Source: Gammaproteobacteria bacterium | Lineage (GTDB): Bacteria; Pseudomonadota; Gammaproteobacteria; JABXHR01 | DNA length: 34,352 nt | Assembly (NCBI GenBank): GCA_013373515.1 | Contig: JABXHR010000030.1 | Coordinates: forward strand, 1-34,352 | Direction: 5' to 3' | Part shown: in pieces, positions 31,602 through 34,352 of the stretch | Position numbering within the stretch: the stretch's first letter is position 1 | Layout of the letters: each line of letters begins with the position of its first letter | Made by a program: the position numbers and the translations under genes | The notes under the pieces: generated by a model | The model's database searches: none | Told to the model about the DNA's origin: nothing | What the model saw: only the letters and a program-made list of their open reading frames with translations

Positions 31602-32541
31602 ACTGAGTAGACCATGGCGCATATTCAATCGATTGGGCAAACAGCATCAACTGAGCCGCAGGGAGACCAGTGGCGAGGTGTGGGCCTTCAAAATAGTCTA
31701 TGCCTGCATCGATTAGCTGTTGCAGCTCTTGCTGATTGCGGATGCCTGTGGCCATCAAATCTCGCCCTGCGGATTTGACCGTACGGATTTTGTTGAGGTC
31801 GCACTTCTCCCACTGGTCTCTGGTGAGTACCGTGGTTTTAGGCACAGGAAGTTTTGTGCTGGGCAGCTCGAAGCCAATATCACTCGGCTCACAGGTTCGT
31901 GGTTCTAACGACAGCATCAGTGGATAGGGCATTTTGATGGCATGGTCATCAAGTAGTGCAGCGACTTGGTATCGATCGGTTAGATCCTCATGCACACTGA
32001 TCCATACGTGCATCGGCGGCAGCTCATGGGTCATGGTCATCAGCGATCGCTGCGCTTGGGTCAGTAAGTAATAATCCAGCTCGTGAACCATTTTGAGCGT
32101 GATGCAGGCTTGGGTCAGCATGTCGAGCGGCTTTAGCCCGTCTGCCCCTTTGAGAAAGAGTTCGGTTTTGGTAATCACCCATTTGCCGTTGCGATCAATG
32201 ACAGGGGTATAGCGAAACTCCATTCTAGCGGGCACTAGCCACTGCATGACGATTTGGCGAGCCATCGACTCATTCATGCTAGGAATCTCGGACTCTGTGA
32301 CTGTCCAGCGTGCTATGGGGTTATTTTTGTTGCGTTGACTCAGCATAATCGCTGCTGCGCACACCACATAGATTGCGCAAATCGCAACGGCGACCTTCGG
32401 GTTGAGGCCAGAAGTCAATAACGCCGCACCAAGCATTCCCAAACCAAACATGGCAACAAATGGCCCACGTTTTGACAATGGCGTCAGTTGCTCGGGTTGG
32501 CATTCGGATTTGGCGGGTGTGTAGCGCGCTAGGAGAATCAT
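31588..32541 (-). CDS. membrane protein with degenerate EAL-type domain
   Basis: A 317-residue protein (353 from 32577 would be too long: that start adds 12 residues, giving 329). Two helices (about 35-75) anchor it; the rest resembles an EAL phosphodiesterase fold: ARMEFRYTPVIDRNGKWVITKTELFLKG corresponds to the F-x-Y-Q-P-I opening and EAL strand, and at the C-terminus TGIRNQQELQQLIDAGIDYFEGPHLATGLPA matches the closing E-T-x-E-Q-x-x-x-L-x-x-L-G-x-D-x-x-Q-G. EAL itself reads ELF and the catalytic acidic residues are mostly missing, so it is probably not an active cyclic-di-GMP hydrolase. ATG 32541 is favoured by GGAGA upstream, but a hairpin covers that site; ATG 32577 is the alternative. 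It lies downstream of typA. Confidence 0.78.
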   Translation of the reverse strand: MILLARYTPAKSECQPEQLTPLSKRGPFVAMFGLGMLGAALLTSGLNPKVAVAICAIYVVCAAAIMLSQRNKNNPIARWTVTESEIPSMNESMARQIVMQWLVPARMEFRYTPVIDRNGKWVITKTELFLKGADGLKPLDMLTQACITLKMVHELDYYLLTQAQRSLMTMTHELPPMHVWISVHEDLTDRYQVAALLDDHAIKMPYPLMLSLEPRTCEPSDIGFELPSTKLPVPKTTVLTRDQWEKCDLNKIRTVKSAGRDLMATGIRNQQELQQLIDAGIDYFEGPHLATGLPAAQLMLFAQSIEYAPWSTQFSAV

Positions 32542-32555
32542 GCGATTCTCCAGCG
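32527..32555 (-). promoter_or_regulatory. inverted repeat sequestering the ribosome-binding site and start codon of the EAL-like gene
   Basis: GGAGAATC / GATTCTCC is a perfect eight-base stem (32532-32539 and 32544-32551), extended by CGCT / AGCG across a one-base bulge, with a four-base loop. In the minus-strand mRNA the GGAG Shine-Dalgarno lies in the 5' arm and the AUG at 32541 spans the loop and the 3' arm, so this fold would block initiation there. Confidence 0.7.
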
Positions 32556-32582
32556 AATTTAAATCGAAATGGTACATTTTGT

Positions 32583-32635
32583 CTCGCTGCCTGGGTTCAT
32601 TCCCTTAAACCTTCAGAAGGGACATCGGCAGCGAG
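32583..32635 (-). other. long inverted repeat between typA and the EAL-like gene
   Basis: A perfect nine-base repeat, CTCGCTGCC / GGCAGCGAG, encloses an inner TCCCTT / AAGGGA stem (32601-32606 and 32617-32622). On the minus strand it ends six bases before ATG 32577 and lies 18 bases after the typA stop. No T-run follows on the minus strand, so it is not an obvious terminator; a structured 5' leader or processing site are the alternatives. Confidence 0.65.
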
Positions 32636-32653
32636 TTCAAAATGTTAAGTCGG

Positions 32654-34352
32654 TCACGCTTTTGCGCGAGAGTTTCTTTTGCGTTCGTTTTCGGTGAGGT
32701 GCTTTTTGCGCACACGAATTGACTCTGGTGTCACTTCAACCAGTTCATCGTCATCGATAAACTCGAGCGCTTGCTCCAATGTCATTCGAATTGCAGGGGT
32801 GAGGATTAGGTTCTCGTCAGTACCCGCTGCGCGAATATTGGTCAGCTGCTTGGCTTTCAGCGGGTTGACTGTAAGATCGTTGTCACGTGCATGGATGCCG
32901 ATCACTTGGCCTTCATACACCTCGTCGGCATGACCAACAAACAAGCGGCCACGCTCTTGGAGGTTAAATAGCGCATAGGCCAATGCTTTGCCAGTGGCCA
33001 TCGAGATGATGGCGCCGTTGTTGCGTTGGCCGATGGCATCGGCCGATAGCGGGCCGTAGTGATCAAAGCTATGGAACATCAAACCAGAGCCAGAGGTCAT
33101 GGTCAAAAAGTCGGTTCTAAAGCCAATCAAGCCACGTGCTGGAATAATGTACTCGATCCGAACGCGGCCGCGATCGTCTTGTTCCATGTTTTGCAATTCG
33201 CCGCGACGCAGACCAATAGACTCCATGATTGCGCCTTGATGTTCGAGTTCAACGTCGATAACCAAGTGCTCATAAGGTTCTTGTTTTTCACCGTCGATTT
33301 CGCGTATCACGACTTGTGGGCGCCCTACCGCGATTTCGAAGCCTTCACGGCGCATATTTTCGAGCAGCACGGACAAATGAAGCTCGCCACGGCCTGAGAC
33401 GCGGAAACTTTCGTTGTCGGCACTGTTCTCAACGCGCAGTGCGACGTTGGTGAGCAGCTCTTGCTGCAAGCGGTCATGAATATTGCGTGAGGTGACGTAT
33501 TTACCTTCTTTGCCTGAGAATGGCGAAGTGTTGGCCATAAACGTCATGCTAATCGTCGGTTCATCTACTGCCATCGGTGGAAGGCCTTCGACGTTTTCGA
33601 CATTACAGAGGGTGTCGGAGATAAATAGCTCATCCATCCCTGTGATCGCCACAATATCGCCCGCTTGAGCATGGTCCACTTGCACGCGATCGAGGCCGTG
33701 GAAGCCATAAATGTTGAGGATGCGGCCACTGCGCACCTTACCATCGCGATCGACGACCTTGACGGCGGTATTGGTTTTGACTTCGCCGCGCTTGATGCGG
33801 CCGATGCCAATCAGGCCTTGGTAGCTGTTGTAGTCTAACTGCGAAACTTGCATCTGAAACGGGCCGTCAGCATCGACGTCTGGTGAGTTCACGCGCTCGA
33901 CGATCGCTTCAAATAGCGGATCCATGGTGTCTGAGGCAATGCTCGGATCTGTGGTGGCAAAGCCATTGATGGCCGAGGCATAAATCACAGGAAAGTCTAG
34001 CTGCTCGTCGGTTGCGCCGAGTTTGTCGAATAGGTCGAAGGTTTGATCGAGTACCCAGTCTGGACGTGCACCGTCGCGGTCAATTTTGTTGATGACGACG
34101 ATTGGCTTGAAACCCATATCAAAGGCCTTTTGGGTCACAAAACGTGTTTGTGGCATTGGGCCATCAACCGCGTCGACCAACAGTAGCACCGAGTCAACCA
34201 TCGATAATACGCGCTCAACTTCGCCGCCGAAGTCGGCGTGTCCTGGGGTGTCAACAATATTGATTCGATAGTCATTCCAGCGAATCGCCGTGTTTTTCGC
34301 CAAAATGGTGATGCCGCGCTCTTTTTCGAGTGCGTTTGAGTCCATCACGCGC
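32654..34352 (-). CDS. typA: TypA/BipA ribosome-associated GTPase (5' end outside window)
   Basis: Partial translational GTPase. The first approximately 45 residues with the P-loop lie beyond the window; what is visible starts [20 protein letters not shown], with G3 [21 protein letters not shown]4 [15 protein letters not shown], the EF-G-like domains II and III/V, and the TypA-specific C-terminal domain ([64 protein letters not shown] and the [20 protein letters not shown] ending). TypA binds ribosomes and supports assembly of the large subunit and growth under cold and other stress. It is the first visible gene of the minus-strand run; the EAL-like gene follows 76-112 bases downstream. Confidence 0.97.
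   Translation of the reverse strand, partial: RVMDSNALEKERGITILAKNTAIRWNDYRINIVDTPGHADFGGEVERVLSMVDSVLLLVDAVDGPMPQTRFVTQKAFDMGFKPIVVINKIDRDGARPDWVLDQTFDLFDKLGATDEQLDFPVIYASAINGFATTDPSIASDTMDPLFEAIVERVNSPDVDADGPFQMQVSQLDYNSYQGLIGIGRIKRGEVKTNTAVKVVDRDGKVRSGRILNIYGFHGLDRVQVDHAQAGDIVAITGMDELFISDTLCNVENVEGLPPMAVDEPTISMTFMANTSPFSGKEGKYVTSRNIHDRLQQELLTNVALRVENSADNESFRVSGRGELHLSVLLENMRREGFEIAVGRPQVVIREIDGEKQEPYEHLVIDVELEHQGAIMESIGLRRGELQNMEQDDRGRVRIEYIIPARGLIGFRTDFLTMTSGSGLMFHSFDHYGPLSADAIGQRNNGAIISMATGKALAYALFNLQERGRLFVGHADEVYEGQVIGIHARDNDLTVNPLKAKQLTNIRAAGTDENLILTPAIRMTLEQALEFIDDDELVEVTPESIRVRKKHLTENERKRNSRAKA

Overview
The window looks like chromosomal DNA of a Gram-negative gammaproteobacterium, probably a marine or halotolerant one. 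The marks are kdsA (lipopolysaccharide Kdo synthesis), a TolC-type outer-membrane protein, an OprI/Lpp-like lipoprotein, TypA/BipA, ZapE, TrhP (YegQ), YaeQ, ZntB and a GlyGly-CTERM protein. GC content is moderate and gene density is high; no gene-free stretch exceeds 300 bases. I see no rRNA, tRNA, CRISPR array, insertion sequence or prophage. This is ordinary chromosomal sequence with several unusual gene pairs.

Layout. 1-2401 (minus): a tight four-gene run DUF3422 > YkgJ-type cysteine cluster protein > yaeQ > SMR transporter (cut by the window edge). 2595-4773: a secreted DsrE-like protein, a convergent MocR-type regulator and a DUF1127 protein. 4865-8098: a GNAT enzyme, then an ATP-grasp RimK-family ligase overlapping a ZntB-type transporter. 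8193-9115: a VUT-family (preQ0/preQ1-type) transporter whose stop overlaps the start of a small protein that may be a diverged T-fold/QueF relative. 9103-9564 is mgsA (minus). 9679-12710 is a DUF1800 lipoprotein overlapping a Tat-exported DUF1501 protein. 12707-18368 (minus): a MATE exporter, a TPR-metzincin protease with a GlyGly-CTERM tail, its HAMP-like membrane neighbour, and a cytochrome P450. 18482-22393: a small secreted TPR protein, a six-helix chemoreceptor, a creatinase and a YhhY-like acetyltransferase. 22410-26304: an L,D-transpeptidase, a TolC homologue, an OprI-like lipoprotein paired with a second YkuD-domain enzyme, and an HNH nuclease. 26456-29517 (plus): a membrane protein, a PilZ protein, zapE and kdsA. 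29514-34352 (minus): a MarC family protein, trhP, a degenerate EAL-domain membrane protein and typA (cut by the window edge).

Themes. Three pairs touch the envelope: OprI-like lipoprotein with a YkuD enzyme, LysM-YkuD divergent from TolC, and DUF1800/DUF1501. Two genes carry cyclic-di-GMP-type modules (PilZ; degenerate EAL). The observations most worth following are: the creatinase-chemoreceptor gene pair; the small T-fold-like protein coupled to a deazapurine-type transporter; three inverted repeats around the degenerate EAL gene, one of which would bury its best ribosome-binding site and start codon; and the TPR-metzincin/HAMP-like pair. All functional statements rest on sequence reading and family knowledge, without database searches.
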